Shown here piece after piece: positions 16,970 through 26,005 of a stretch of 64,000 nucleotides of DNA (position 1 is its first letter; the number at the start of each line of letters is the position of its first letter). Source of the stretch: a virus; IMG/VR virus record IMGVR_UViG_3300042898_001429, positions 30,523 through 94,522 of that record. One strand, 5' to 3'. Both the position numbers and the translations under genes were made by a program. The notes under the pieces are model-generated. The model saw only the letters and a program-made list of their open reading frames with translations. It was not told the origin of the DNA and made no database searches.

Positions 16970-18658
16970 TTAGTTATCTTCGTCAGGATTACGACGCTGG
17001 GCGAACCTTGCACCGTAAGCCTTACTTACAATTTTATTTACGAGTTCCCCTTCAACGGCGCTTGCGGCACCGACTCCAGGAAGTGGCGAGGATGAATTCC
17101 CCGTCGTAGATACATTAGCACCTCCAGCAGAGGCTGGCTCAACACCACCACCGTCTGAAATCATGCCTGTAGCCAACATAATTGCTTGCTGAATTTGAGC
17201 ACGCATCATGTCCAAAGCGCCTTGGTCAATGGCATCGTCTTGAAGTTCTTCAAAGATTTCTGCCATCTTTTCATTGGGGAATTCTTCACCAAGAATACGC
17301 AAAGCGCCACGCTTAGATTCCAAACCAAGTTGCATCTTGGCTTGAACTTCGTTGAGTTTAATAAGTTGGTCAACGGGAAGAGGCTCAGGCCAATGAACCG
17401 TTGTTTGATAGGTTGTTGGGTCAAGAGGGTCCAATTGAGTCAATTGGTCAATCTCAGGCTGGGACGTCTTTGATGGGTCGTACACCAACATTTGTGGTTC
17501 AAAAACAGCCGCAGTACGAATGATGATTTCGTTAACACGCTCAAGACCCTTGGTAAAGTGAATCTTCTTCATGTTGAAACGGTTCATCATTGGCTGGTAC
17601 TGGATAGCCAATGCCACACCAGAGGTGTTAGAAATTGGTTGCATTTGACCAAGAGCAGTTTCAGGCACACCAGTAATCTCATGCATAGTGCGCTTAATTA
17701 CTTGGATGTATTCCAAGGCACCAGACATCTCACCACGAGATTCAAGGTTGAATACGTTGGCATCTTTTGGAAGTCCAGCCCAAACCTTCTTAGGTCCACG
17801 CTCTAATTGAGAAGCCTTAGCACCAGTAATGATTGTTACAGGAGCGGCGTGGTAGTTGATGATGTCAGAAACTTCAACCATCTTCTCATTGAGTTCACGG
17901 TTAAGAGGAATGATGTCCCAGATATCTGACTGACCCCATGGAGAAGAAGAGATAGTGACGTTAGGAATATGCACAACTGGAATTGTTCCCAAAGCATTGG
18001 GGTATTCGTCAATTAGTTCATCGTTGATGAACTGTTGTACAAGGTCATCAGAAAGGATTTCAGTAAAGGTATAAACCTGACGAGTTCCTTCAGGAGATGT
18101 ACCCCAGAAGCGATACTTTAACTTAAAGCGAAGAAGTCGGTCACGGTCATGTGGGTGATACTCAGGGAAACAATGTGCTGGGTTCAACGGGATAACACGG
18201 ATGCGACCAGTGTGGGGAATACCTACAGAGTCTGTGTACGGTTCTTCATAAGCAATCTTTACGAAGCAGTCGCCAGTAACAGATGCCAACTGACCCATTT
18301 CCCACATAACATAATGCTTACTGTTGTGGATATCCCACACTTCATGCAAAAGGCTTGGGATGATAGCGCCATTTTGTTCAGGGCAACGAAACTGGACACT
18401 CTTACCAAAACAAAAGTTGGTGATGTAATCCGACATCGTGCGGGTGTAGTTCATGTAGAACTGTGATTCACCCATTTCACGGCGATAAGACCAATGGTGA
18501 CCAAGGTACCAAGCCCACGCAGATGCGTAACGGTTTAAGCGAGGACCATGTACTTCAAACTCTTCGTCAGCAAGTTCCACCAAACCAAGTGGGGAAATCG
18601 CAACGGTGAGGTCGCTAGAAGACGCTCTATATGATGGGGACCAAAAATCAACTGCCAT
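16970..18658 (-). CDS. Portal protein (SPP1 gp6-like)
   Basis: A 562-residue protein upstream of scaffold and capsid genes. Family-like stretches are GESQFYMNYTRTMSDYITNF near residue 65, SVTGDCFVKIAYEEPY near 125, IPNVTISSSPWGQSDIWDII near 240, and IKRTMHEITGVPETALG near 325. The last corresponds to the 'i...sg.P...lG' portal signature. The C-terminal tail is Gly/Ser-rich. Portals form the dodecameric DNA channel and dock the terminase. Length is normal. Confidence 0.9.
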   Translation of the reverse strand: MAVDFWSPSYRASSSDLTVAISPLGLVELADEEFEVHGPRLNRYASAWAWYLGHHWSYRREMGESQFYMNYTRTMSDYITNFCFGKSVQFRCPEQNGAIIPSLLHEVWDIHNSKHYVMWEMGQLASVTGDCFVKIAYEEPYTDSVGIPHTGRIRVIPLNPAHCFPEYHPHDRDRLLRFKLKYRFWGTSPEGTRQVYTFTEILSDDLVQQFINDELIDEYPNALGTIPVVHIPNVTISSSPWGQSDIWDIIPLNRELNEKMVEVSDIINYHAAPVTIITGAKASQLERGPKKVWAGLPKDANVFNLESRGEMSGALEYIQVIKRTMHEITGVPETALGQMQPISNTSGVALAIQYQPMMNRFNMKKIHFTKGLERVNEIIIRTAAVFEPQMLVYDPSKTSQPEIDQLTQLDPLDPTTYQTTVHWPEPLPVDQLIKLNEVQAKMQLGLESKRGALRILGEEFPNEKMAEIFEELQDDAIDQGALDMMRAQIQQAIMLATGMISDGGGVEPASAGGANVSTTGNSSSPLPGVGAASAVEGELVNKIVSKAYGARFAQRRNPDEDN

Positions 18659-18702
18659 GTTGCATACACCTTACCATCAATACTGACAGTAACTAAAAGT
18701 GT

Positions 18703-18993
18703 TTAGGCTTTTGCTTTAGGAGCAGCCTTTTTAGCAGGCTGTTTCTTCTTCGCTACTTCAGCGGTTACTTCCTCAACAATTTTAGGAAGTTCTACAGATG
18801 CCTTAGTAAGGAAGTTAGCCGTTCCTTTGTCACCAACAAGGGTGCTTGCATACGCAAGACCTGTGATAACAAGTGGCATGATGGCGGCTTGTGCGCCTGG
18901 GTCAATGTTTGCCTTAGCAAGGAAATATGAAAGTGCGCCGACAGCGGCACCCTTTAGAGTCTGGTCTGCGACCTGTTGGTTCTTTGTAGCCAT
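18703..18993 (-). CDS. Small membrane protein with Lys/Ala-rich tail (holin candidate)
   Basis: A 96-residue protein with hydrophobic stretches LKGAAVGALSYFLAKANI and AIMPLVITGLAYASTLVG (residues about 13-55) that may form two transmembrane helices. A strongly basic tail, KKKQPAKKAAPKAKA, follows. Size, topology and charged C-terminus fit a holin, but other small phage membrane proteins look the same. It stands between the portal and metallophosphoesterase genes. Confidence 0.45.
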   Translation of the reverse strand: MATKNQQVADQTLKGAAVGALSYFLAKANIDPGAQAAIMPLVITGLAYASTLVGDKGTANFLTKASVELPKIVEEVTAEVAKKKQPAKKAAPKAKA

Positions 18994-19034
18994 GAGAATC
19001 TCCTGTATGGAATGTACCTAACAATGATACTACG

Positions 19035-19331
19035 TTATCGGTGAAGGTAGTTAATCTTTTTGACCATCCCCATTGGAATCATGATTCCGTTTCCTGCGTG
19101 GGTGTCATTAATAAGAGAAACTAACTTGACGCACTCGGCGTCTTTATGCATGAGATACCCAACAGACAGAGATTTGGCTGGCTTTGACTTTTGAATTTCT
19201 TCAAGGCCAAACCAACCATTCTCAATGTCTGATGCATCCAACCAAAGGACTTCTACAAGAGGTGGTTTTTTAGGATTTGCTTTTCCAAACACTGCATTAA
19301 CGAAGTCTTTGAAGTCTGGAAGAGAGGACAT
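19035..19331 (-). CDS. Conserved-looking hypothetical protein (98 aa)
   Basis: A 98-residue soluble protein. PLVEVLWLDASDIENGWFGL followed by LSVGYLMHKDAECVKLVSLI matches a pattern I associate with small phage proteins of unknown function ('eV.W.Da.....W......sVGyl...d....vkL....'). A short helix at the C-terminus reads MVKKINYLHR. It may be translated with the metallophosphoesterase gene, which ends 5 bp upstream of its start. Confidence 0.6.
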   Translation of the reverse strand: MSSLPDFKDFVNAVFGKANPKKPPLVEVLWLDASDIENGWFGLEEIQKSKPAKSLSVGYLMHKDAECVKLVSLINDTHAGNGIMIPMGMVKKINYLHR

Positions 19332-19336
19332 GACAC

Positions 19337-20485
19337 CTATTCTACACCTAGTAATTTGCCCTTATAAAACATGGTTCCATCATGGATTGGGAGCATTTCA
19401 GGATGAAACGCACCGTCTCCTTCTTGGTAGTAAATAATCCCAAGACCTTGTTGCCAATCCTCTACACAAGTGATTGGGCGACCATCCAAGTCCATACCAC
19501 CCTTGGTAGATGGCACCATACCGTCTACACGGGCTAGACAGCCAAAGGAGATAGCGGCAATGGTCTTAGGACCATCCCAGTCGCTCCGTGTGCGCTCTGC
19601 CCACTCACGGCGGTGGATATGCCCATAGACCACTGAGGACTTCTCTGTGCCTAGGTATTTGTGGGCTGTAGAGCCACCTGAAGCCACTTTGGTTCCGTGG
19701 ATAATCTTGATGCGGTTATTTAGCCAAAACTGGCTGGCAGGGTACCCAGCAAAGTACTCCACCCCAAAGTCGTCAAAACGGCACAGGAAGGGGATAGAGA
19801 GCACTGGGAAGGATGTAGGGGTATTACCCTGCTTCAAACCAAATGCGGCTTTAGCGTTGTCAATGATGTAGTTCGTAAGACGAATCTCATGGTTACCTTC
19901 CATCCAGATAATGCGAGCATAAGGAGCCGCATCTCTGATTTGGGCACACAACGTGGTTAGGTAATCAATTGTTGCTTGGGTAGTCAAAGAGAACGCAGGA
20001 CTCAACCGATACTTTGACATCTCTGGAAGGTCAGCATTATCCCCGTTTAGGGCTACGATGTCAGGTTTTTCTGCTTTAATAACTGCAAGTGCGTAGTCCA
20101 TTGCAACTGGGTCGTGAGTACTAATCAGTTCCCCGCTTGCATCACGGAAGAACCCAGCCTGAATGTCAGGAAGCACAACGCACTTCTTCCAAGTAGATAC
20201 CGATTGTTTTACAGTAACTTTAGGAAGTTTAATTGCAGGACCTTGGTTAACAGGATTCCACTCAGGACCTTCTGCCCACTTGGGGGAGAATTGGATAGCC
20301 GCAAGGTCATGAATCTGTGCTTCACCATCTTGGTCTTTTGTTAAAGATTGGTAGAGGCTGACACGTTTTACAGAACCAATTTCATTGATGTCAATGTTTT
20401 GTCGGTCAAGGATTTCAACTAACTTACCAAGTGCTTGCGCTTTGGACTCGGGTGGTGTGGACAACTTATCTGCTAATTCGCTCAC
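19337..20485 (-). CDS. Calcineurin-like metallophosphoesterase
   Basis: A 382-residue protein with the metallophosphoesterase motif series. CVVLPDIQAGFF is a DxH-like first motif in which Gln replaces His. VALNGDNADLPEM gives GDxxD, IIWMEGNHEIRL the GNHE motif, IIHGTKVA an HG motif and VVYGHIHRREWAE the GHxH motif. These residues bind a dinuclear metal centre that cleaves phosphoesters. The start is GTG, with GGAG 9 bp upstream, inside the end of the HTH gene. The substrate is unknown; it could act on DNA ends, nucleotides or RNA. Confidence 0.85.
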   Translation of the reverse strand: MSELADKLSTPPESKAQALGKLVEILDRQNIDINEIGSVKRVSLYQSLTKDQDGEAQIHDLAAIQFSPKWAEGPEWNPVNQGPAIKLPKVTVKQSVSTWKKCVVLPDIQAGFFRDASGELISTHDPVAMDYALAVIKAEKPDIVALNGDNADLPEMSKYRLSPAFSLTTQATIDYLTTLCAQIRDAAPYARIIWMEGNHEIRLTNYIIDNAKAAFGLKQGNTPTSFPVLSIPFLCRFDDFGVEYFAGYPASQFWLNNRIKIIHGTKVASGGSTAHKYLGTEKSSVVYGHIHRREWAERTRSDWDGPKTIAAISFGCLARVDGMVPSTKGGMDLDGRPITCVEDWQQGLGIIYYQEGDGAFHPEMLPIHDGTMFYKGKLLGVE

Positions 20486-20750
20486 AAGAGCACTCCTTGT
20501 TTACGTGACGTTGCACAGTGCTTACACTTACAAAATGACCAAAAGAATCTAGTACTTTAGATAGCCACGAAGCGCTGAACTTCTTTGATTTTCCCATTCC
20601 AGCATCTTGACGGATTCCATCAACTGCTCTATCTAGGGCTTCTTTTTCCTCATTACTGAGGATGTCACGTATTTGGGTGAACTTACACAGTAAGTTATCG
20701 CCCTGTACACGAGGAGTTGTTAACGCCTCTACAAGTGAATTGGGTTCCAC
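20466..20750 (-). CDS. HTH DNA-binding protein
   Basis: A 94-residue protein whose C-terminal half, KKFSASWLSKVLDSFGHFVS then VSTVQRHVNKECSCERISR, reads as a helix-turn-helix. The pattern 'sa.wLa..L...G..vs..tv.RH....CsC' is one I associate with small actinophage HTH proteins. It overlaps the metallophosphoesterase start by 20 bp. It could be a small terminase-type DNA binder or a regulator, and proximity to terminase and portal makes the former worth testing. Confidence 0.65.
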   Translation of the reverse strand: MEPNSLVEALTTPRVQGDNLLCKFTQIRDILSNEEKEALDRAVDGIRQDAGMGKSKKFSASWLSKVLDSFGHFVSVSTVQRHVNKECSCERISR

Positions 20751-20825
20751 TGCTAGTCCTTCTGTTAGTGTGGTTTATTCACAAACCACATCACCAACAT
20801 ACTACCATCCCAATCAGGTTGTCAA

Positions 20826-21026
20826 CTATTGTTTATCTACATGCCAATCAATATGGTCGTTAAGGCGGTCCCCAACTTTATCCACGCTATTTTGCACTTT
20901 ATCTAACCTCTGCATTACTTGACCGTGGTCAAGAGAGTTAGTCTTCTTCATTGCTTTAAACTCTTTAATTGAAAAACCAAAGGTTGTTATTACTGCAACA
21001 ATAATGGTGGCAAGTGCGGGGTCCAT
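20826..21026 (-). CDS. Membrane-anchored coiled-coil protein (lysis-module candidate)
   Basis: A 66-residue protein: one N-terminal transmembrane helix (ALATIIVAVITTFGFSI), a short basic linker, then a heptad-rich helix (VMQRLDKVQNSVDKVGDRLN). Actinophage DUF2746-like holin partners share this plan. It ends 3 bp before the start of neighbouring genes, in a packed operon. The role is inferred from topology alone. Confidence 0.5.
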   Translation of the reverse strand: MDPALATIIVAVITTFGFSIKEFKAMKKTNSLDHGQVMQRLDKVQNSVDKVGDRLNDHIDWHVDKQ

Positions 21027-21029
21027 GGG

Positions 21030-21779
21030 TCAACGACCCCTCCGACGAATATCTACAGCACGAGGGTTGCCACGACGTGGATGACCCATTTCTTTCCAAG
21101 AAAGCCATGTAGCGGCTTGTAGTTGGTTAGGAAGAAGCCCTGCTTTGTTTGCGGCGGCACGACCAGCATCAGCAAAAGTGTTGTAACGCCCCATAGCACC
21201 CAAACCTCTGTCTGCTGTCTGCCAAGGCATCTTTAAACCAGCACTTGAGTCTGCGTCATGTGTATCTGAAACATATGCCTCTTCATCAAGAGGATTTATA
21301 ATAGTTTTAGTAAAATTATAAGTTTTTAAGTCTTTTGGAAGAACATCACTCCAATGTTCTCCTTCAGCAATCCGTGTTGCGGCTTCAACTTGTGCACCCG
21401 TAGCCTTACCTAACGGCACACCCGTTTTAAAGAATTGGTCAGCACTACGTACATTTTGAGTCCATTCAGTACCACGACTACTAAGTGCGCCAATCACACC
21501 AGCAGCCTTTTCAACATCAGGGTGAATTGCCTGTGCGATACGGTGAGCGGTTGGGTACCAATTCATACCACGTTCTACTTGGTCAGAGGTTGCTATACGT
21601 AAAGCATTTCTCTTGTTGTGAACCATATTGCCAAACTGACCAGTTGACATACGCATGTCTTCAGGAACCGTCGTGTCAGAAGAGGCTTGACGAATGGGGA
21701 TTTTGTCTGTCCCAGGTTGGCGTTCAACAAAGCGAAAGCCTTTGTCTTTAAGGTACTGGGGGTACTCTACATCTCCCAT
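21030..21779 (-). CDS. DUF7178-like phage protein
   Basis: A 249-residue protein. VERGMNWYPTAHRIAQAIHP, then AAGVIGALSSRGTEWTQNVR and LPNQLQAATWLSWKEMGHPR follow the pattern of a widespread phage domain (DUF7178): 'G..WY......a......aagviAalSP...W..N' and a C-terminal 'qaatW'. The C-terminus (VDIRRRGR) is basic. The biochemical role is unknown. The segment STGQFGNMVHNKRN carries the 'QFG' tripeptide found in several accessory proteins of this genome. Confidence 0.6.
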   Translation of the reverse strand: MGDVEYPQYLKDKGFRFVERQPGTDKIPIRQASSDTTVPEDMRMSTGQFGNMVHNKRNALRIATSDQVERGMNWYPTAHRIAQAIHPDVEKAAGVIGALSSRGTEWTQNVRSADQFFKTGVPLGKATGAQVEAATRIAEGEHWSDVLPKDLKTYNFTKTIINPLDEEAYVSDTHDADSSAGLKMPWQTADRGLGAMGRYNTFADAGRAAANKAGLLPNQLQAATWLSWKEMGHPRRGNPRAVDIRRRGR

Positions 21780-21781
21780 AT

Positions 21782-22315
21782 TTACCCTTGAGAGTATCGG
21801 AGTTGGCGCTTAGCGGATGTCTCTGCATTTCCACGGTTGTCTTGGCGATAAGCCTCTTTACCAGCACCACGGAACTTGCCAGCGCTTTCACGACGCTTGT
21901 GCTCATCCGCACCATTACCTATGTCGGTAGACCGACGTGCTTCTTTAAAGGTTTGTGGCTTAAAATCATCCATAGGGTCAGTGAATACTTCACCAGTACC
22001 CTCCATGGTCTTTTGTTTGAATGTCTGTGCCTGTGAACCACGGCGTTGTGGGACGTATTTATTACGCATGCCGCTATCTTCATAACTTGGTGTAGCACGT
22101 GCCGCATGGAAAGAAGACCTACGAGAACGACCAACGTCAAATTTATAAGTACCTAATGCACCTGCGTACACAGGAGAAATAGGTAGACCAGAGACGGTTG
22201 AAGTAATAGAAGGTAAACCTACCTTCTGTACGTCTTGTTCTCCGCTATCTCCAGTGGTAGGGGCACCACTATCTCCCGTGACAGGGGCACCACTTGATGG
22301 AGCGCCCGCTTCCAC
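21782..22315 (-). CDS. Hypothetical disordered, basic protein
   Basis: A 177-residue protein beginning at GTG (MEAGAPSSGAPVTGDSGAPT). The first 40 residues are a Gly/Ala/Ser/Thr repeat and the rest is Arg/Lys-rich with few hydrophobics (RSRRSSFHAARATPSYEDSG, KYVPQRRGSQAQTFKQKTME). Low complexity and charge suggest a DNA- or capsid-associated virion protein. No fold recognised. Confidence 0.6.
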   Translation of the reverse strand: MEAGAPSSGAPVTGDSGAPTTGDSGEQDVQKVGLPSITSTVSGLPISPVYAGALGTYKFDVGRSRRSSFHAARATPSYEDSGMRNKYVPQRRGSQAQTFKQKTMEGTGEVFTDPMDDFKPQTFKEARRSTDIGNGADEHKRRESAGKFRGAGKEAYRQDNRGNAETSAKRQLRYSQG

Positions 22316-22318
22316 TAT

Positions 22319-22717
22319 TTAGTCGTTTACGACAGTTGGGTTTGGACGGTTCATGTGAGCGCCTGTATTGAAGGCATACTCAAACTGTGGCATCGCATCG
22401 CCACTCATGGCACCCTGTACGAAGTCTGACAATACTGTCGGTGCTTCAATCCAAGATGCTGAACCAACGTGAGCACGCTCACGCATGGTGTCCATTGCAT
22501 GCTTGTACTGTGATTCAGGGTTGGTATGGGATGAACGACCAAGTGGTTGGGTGTCCATGTACGCTCCCTGAGCGAAGTCATGAGGGACATCGGTGTCGGT
22601 TGCGACACCCTCTTCAAAACGAAGAGGTCCCTTATTGCCAGGGATGCTAGGGGCAAAGTTACGCTCAAAGACGTTTACGCCTTTTTCTGGGAACATTGGG
22701 TTAGGTGCTACGGTCAC
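22319..22717 (-). CDS. Hypothetical virion-associated protein
   Basis: A 132-residue protein. The GTG at 22717 is chosen because GGAGG lies 6 bp upstream, in preference to a TTG four codons earlier. It is rich in Pro, Asn, Met and His (TVAPNPMFPEKGVNVFERNF and HTNPESQYKHAMDTMRERAH) without a recognisable domain. It sits between the large terminase and a disordered protein gene. Confidence 0.55.
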   Translation of the reverse strand: MTVAPNPMFPEKGVNVFERNFAPSIPGNKGPLRFEEGVATDTDVPHDFAQGAYMDTQPLGRSSHTNPESQYKHAMDTMRERAHVGSASWIEAPTVLSDFVQGAMSGDAMPQFEYAFNTGAHMNRPNPTVVND

Positions 22718-22775
22718 GTAATCCTCCAAATAGGAATGTTGGTATCTTTACAACTTTACACTATTTTAAAGGTTC

Positions 22776-24338
22776 TCACCTAAAGAATGGGTTTTCAGCC
22801 ACCATAATTTGGGGCATCGTATCTTGGATAGTCATATGGCAAGCGATAGCCAAAGAGTCAGGGTAGTCGTCAAACGCACCCTTCTCATTTGGCGCAGCGG
22901 CTAATAGATACGGGCCTTTATAGACTTTTTCAAGGTCAGCCATCTGTTGATTAAAACGCTTCCAAGTACGGGTACGGCGTGCCTTACTGTGTCCAGGAAT
23001 GATTAATTGTTCACGCTGAATAAGTTCAGTTAAATGCACCCAGCGCTCGTTTTGAGCCTTTGAATCAGAAGATATAGACAAGACTTCAATATCAGGAAGT
23101 AGAACCTGTAGGCGCTCTGCTACAGCCCCTCCTACGCCTTGGGCGTCCACCCCAATACGCAGACAATCATAATTTCTAATAAAATCAATAATTTCAAAAT
23201 ATTGAGACTCCCACTCTTCGTTGTTAATCTCAAGCCAGTTAAGAATACGGTGCTCATAGAACCCGAATGGGTCTGGGTGGTCCCAGTCAACCCAGAGCAC
23301 GGTGACCACAGTGGAGTCGTTGGCACGTGCCACGTCAATCCCGACTACAACAGGAGTACGCCACCACTGTTTAACCAAGCCCATGGATGTGTCGTAGAGG
23401 CGCTCCATGCGCTCTTCTGTAACAAACATACCCTTTTCCAAAATCCACTTATTGCAGTAGGACATCTGGAATTCATCAGAGTCTTCACCAATACGTAGTT
23501 TTTCTTTAGCAATAAACTTTTCGTAGTTAGTGTTGTACTTAGCGGCTGTGCGCCAGTCATATTCAAAGTGGGCACGGCGAATCTTTCTACCGCTAATCTC
23601 ACGCCTCTTGTTGAACTGAATGGCTTTATAGAAATAGCACTTGTTACGGGTTGCAGTACCCGTTAAACAAATAGAACCGTTGTTGAACGCCAACATGGGT
23701 TTAATTGACTTGTTAATCATGAACTCGTCGGCTTCCTGAGCCTCGTCAATAAGGACGAAGTGGTAGGTCTTAGACTCAATCTTTGCCTTGGGGTTACAAG
23801 TTTGCATACGGCAGATTGACCCAGAGTGCTTGAGGGTGATAATACGTCCTCTACCACGAGTACCACCTGATGTGGCTTTGTCATCAATCTCGGGGTCTAA
23901 CAAGAAGTTAAGGGCGTGGTCACTAGACAGTTTGCTGACAATACGCCCAAAGACGGTTTCAGCCTGCTCTTCAACGGGTGCAAATACTCCAACCCAAAAG
24001 CCTTTATCAAACTTGCTCAACCATGTTGGGTAGATAGGAGCCAACTTAGGAAGAATGACCATCATGCCTGCAAGGACATTAGAAAGGACCTCGGACTTAC
24101 CCGACTGGCGGGTAGCCACCACAGTGATTTCCTCACCGTCTCCTAAGACAATTGACTCAATAATCCTGTAGGCAATAGGGACTTGGTAGGGAAAGAGGGT
24201 TACGTCACAAAACTCTTCTACAAATAGAATAAGTTTCTTTACAAGAGTGTCTAGAAACTCTGAGGAGGTTTCGTCAAGTTCCTCTACGTATTCTTCTGGT
24301 AGTTCTAGTTGCTCTATTTGTTCTTCGTCTGTTATCAC
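22776..24338 (-). CDS. Terminase large subunit
   Basis: A 520-residue packaging motor. The ATPase domain has Walker A ATRQSGKS (residues 75-82) and Walker B VLIDEAQ (195-201). SICLTGTATRN is the coupling motif III. The nuclease domain has VVGIDVARANDSTVVTV (D335 of the first acidic motif), LRIGVDAQGVGGAVAER and a late acidic patch, FDDYPDSLAIACHM. The start is GTG. Length and motif order are normal. No small terminase was recognised with certainty; the HTH gene at 20466-20750 is the nearest candidate. Confidence 0.95.
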   Translation of the reverse strand: MITDEEQIEQLELPEEYVEELDETSSEFLDTLVKKLILFVEEFCDVTLFPYQVPIAYRIIESIVLGDGEEITVVATRQSGKSEVLSNVLAGMMVILPKLAPIYPTWLSKFDKGFWVGVFAPVEEQAETVFGRIVSKLSSDHALNFLLDPEIDDKATSGGTRGRGRIITLKHSGSICRMQTCNPKAKIESKTYHFVLIDEAQEADEFMINKSIKPMLAFNNGSICLTGTATRNKCYFYKAIQFNKRREISGRKIRRAHFEYDWRTAAKYNTNYEKFIAKEKLRIGEDSDEFQMSYCNKWILEKGMFVTEERMERLYDTSMGLVKQWWRTPVVVGIDVARANDSTVVTVLWVDWDHPDPFGFYEHRILNWLEINNEEWESQYFEIIDFIRNYDCLRIGVDAQGVGGAVAERLQVLLPDIEVLSISSDSKAQNERWVHLTELIQREQLIIPGHSKARRTRTWKRFNQQMADLEKVYKGPYLLAAAPNEKGAFDDYPDSLAIACHMTIQDTMPQIMVAENPFFR

Positions 24339-24353
24339 AATATTAATTCTAGA

Positions 24354-24566
24354 CTAACTGCGTCGGTCTAACTCTTCCCAAATAGAATTGAGGATAGTGA
24401 GGGACTCAGAAACAAGGTCACTGCTTCCTTTGCGAAAACGCCACTCATCAAATTGGCTACAGAAGTTCATCAACGATGAGTCCATCCACCCAACAAGGGC
24501 ATCAGTCTCCATCTTGGTTACACGGCTAGTTGCTTTTTCTTTAAGTTCTTTATTCCAGAAGCGCAT
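24354..24566 (-). CDS. Small hypothetical protein (70 aa)
   Basis: A 70-residue, mostly helical protein starting MRFWNKELKEKATSRVTKME. Its ATG shares one base with the stop of the upstream gene and it ends 15 bp before the terminase. It is likely translated in the terminase operon. Not recognised. Confidence 0.6.
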   Translation of the reverse strand: MRFWNKELKEKATSRVTKMETDALVGWMDSSLMNFCSQFDEWRFRKGSSDLVSESLTILNSIWEELDRRS

Positions 24567-24979
24567 TACCAGTTTCCAATATCTGTGGGTCGTGTGTCCA
24601 TAAACCTAGCACCAAGAACTCCGAGTTCAGCATCTTGCTCAGTCTTATATTTGACTTTTTTACAGATGCCTATTTGAAATGATTTTTTAAATAAAGATAG
24701 TTGGATACCTTTCCCTGTGCGCCACGGGGAGTCAGTTTCTAACATAAAGCCAGAACCTACATAGAGCCTTTGAGTCTTTTCGTAGTCTCTGGTAATCCAA
24801 TAGACAGGTCCAACACCTTGGACGCTGTTTGCGGTGTCTTTAAATATAAAGTATCCGAATAGGGCTATTCCAAGAAAACCTGGGATAAAAGAAAAGATAG
24901 TGAGGGCTATAGATAGAATAAAACAAACTAAAGACCAGTATGAGGCTACTTTTTTAAAGTGAGAAAACAGACGGGTCAT
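24566..24979 (-). CDS. Membrane protein with soluble C-terminal domain
   Basis: A 137-residue protein starting at the ATG of MTRLFSHFKKVASYWSLVCF. An upstream TTG would add 13 residues but has less support. Residues about 10-45 hold two hydrophobic segments (WSLVCFILSIALTIFSFIP and FLGIALFGYFIF). The remainder is a mixed soluble domain (LYVGSGFMLETDSPWRTGKG). It overlaps the end of the KTSC-like gene by 26 bp. Function unknown; membrane attachment could relate to lysis or superinfection exclusion. Confidence 0.55.
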   Translation of the reverse strand: MTRLFSHFKKVASYWSLVCFILSIALTIFSFIPGFLGIALFGYFIFKDTANSVQGVGPVYWITRDYEKTQRLYVGSGFMLETDSPWRTGKGIQLSLFKKSFQIGICKKVKYKTEQDAELGVLGARFMDTRPTDIGNW

Positions 24980-25442
24980 TAATCTTTTTGTAGTTGTAAT
25001 CACGAGTCCATGCCTCAATGGTTTGCCCTTTTGAATTTGTATTCAGAAAATCTAGATATACCGATGGGGGCATATCAGTGTATTCATAAATTTCTTGTGT
25101 TTTCTTTTTACCATTTTTGCGAGTTCCGCCAAATTGTACATACGCCGTACCAGTTAAGCCCGTCATTCTGTTAGGCACAAAACGATGTTTAATAACACGA
25201 GTACTTAGTTCTGGACCTTGGTAGTAGTCAGGCTCTGGGATTGAGATAACTGTTTTAGTATCAAACAAAGAAGTATATTCTTGGTTAGATTCTTCAATCT
25301 GCTCTTGAAATTGCTTACCTTTATCAGAAAAGCCACCACCTGTCAGCCATGACGGGGTAGGGCTATCTGTTTCAATGTCATTCCAATTCTTACGAAGACG
25401 TTCACGTCCTGCTGGTTGGATTCCTGCTGGTTTACGAGGCAT
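24954..25442 (-). CDS. KTSC-like domain protein
   Basis: A 162-residue protein. The C-terminal part, YEYTDMPPSVYLDFLNTNSK followed by GQTIEAWTRDYNYKKI, matches the KTSC-type signature ('Y..vP..vy..fl.a.S.G.y.n..Ir..Y'), a small domain found in lysine-tRNA synthetase fusions and phage proteins. The N-terminal half is charged and Pro-rich (MPRKPAGIQPAGRERLRKNW). No catalytic residues known. Confidence 0.55.
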   Translation of the reverse strand: MPRKPAGIQPAGRERLRKNWNDIETDSPTPSWLTGGGFSDKGKQFQEQIEESNQEYTSLFDTKTVISIPEPDYYQGPELSTRVIKHRFVPNRMTGLTGTAYVQFGGTRKNGKKKTQEIYEYTDMPPSVYLDFLNTNSKGQTIEAWTRDYNYKKINDPSVFSL

Positions 25443-25459
25443 CTGTTTAGCCTACCGTA

Positions 25460-25987
25460 TTATGCAGGCTTAGGAATTGCTCGCCATGCTGCTTCAAACT
25501 TTGCAGCATCTTTAGCCATCTCTGGAGAAAGTTCTACATGCAACCACTTGCCCCCAAAACTTCCAGCATTATCGTCCTTGGTAAATAATTTTACCCCTTT
25601 AGAATTTTCTCCTCTTGAGCACCTGAAGCCTCTTCCATAGCCAGGTTTCCCATCTTTGGCATCTTTGTCAAATGCGTAGTCGTGGATTTCTTCAATGCCA
25701 AGTTCTAACGTGTGTGCCAACAAGAAGTCCCACATAGCAACGCCAACCTTGCGGTCAGTGTAACCAAGGTCTATAGCGGCTCCAGTGGCATGAACAGACA
25801 TCCACTTTTCCATTCCTGGGTCACCAATCTTCTTACCTTCGGTATGAGAATTTCGCATCAATCGGGCAACATAGATTCCCATATTGGTGGCTTTGTATCT
25901 CTTGGCACAAAGTTCGGCTAATTTTAAGGTTCCAGGCTGTGCCTTTTTTCCGTCAAAACTGGGGTAATAAGAGTATTTTCTGGTCAT
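25460..25987 (-). CDS. M15-type peptidase, endolysin candidate
   Basis: A 175-residue protein. MSVHATGAAIDLGYTDRK gives the SxHxxGxAxD zinc motif, and GGKWLHVELSPEM the second zinc His, as in VanY/D-Ala-D-Ala carboxypeptidases and L-alanyl-D-glutamate endolysins. No signal peptide is visible, so export would need a holin. It lies just right of the fibre locus, near small membrane-protein genes. Together with the tape-measure domain and the Rpf-like gene, this gives the phage three wall-active candidates. Confidence 0.75.
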   Translation of the reverse strand: MTRKYSYYPSFDGKKAQPGTLKLAELCAKRYKATNMGIYVARLMRNSHTEGKKIGDPGMEKWMSVHATGAAIDLGYTDRKVGVAMWDFLLAHTLELGIEEIHDYAFDKDAKDGKPGYGRGFRCSRGENSKGVKLFTKDDNAGSFGGKWLHVELSPEMAKDAAKFEAAWRAIPKPA

Positions 25988-26005
25988 GGTTATATTTTAC
26001 CTTAA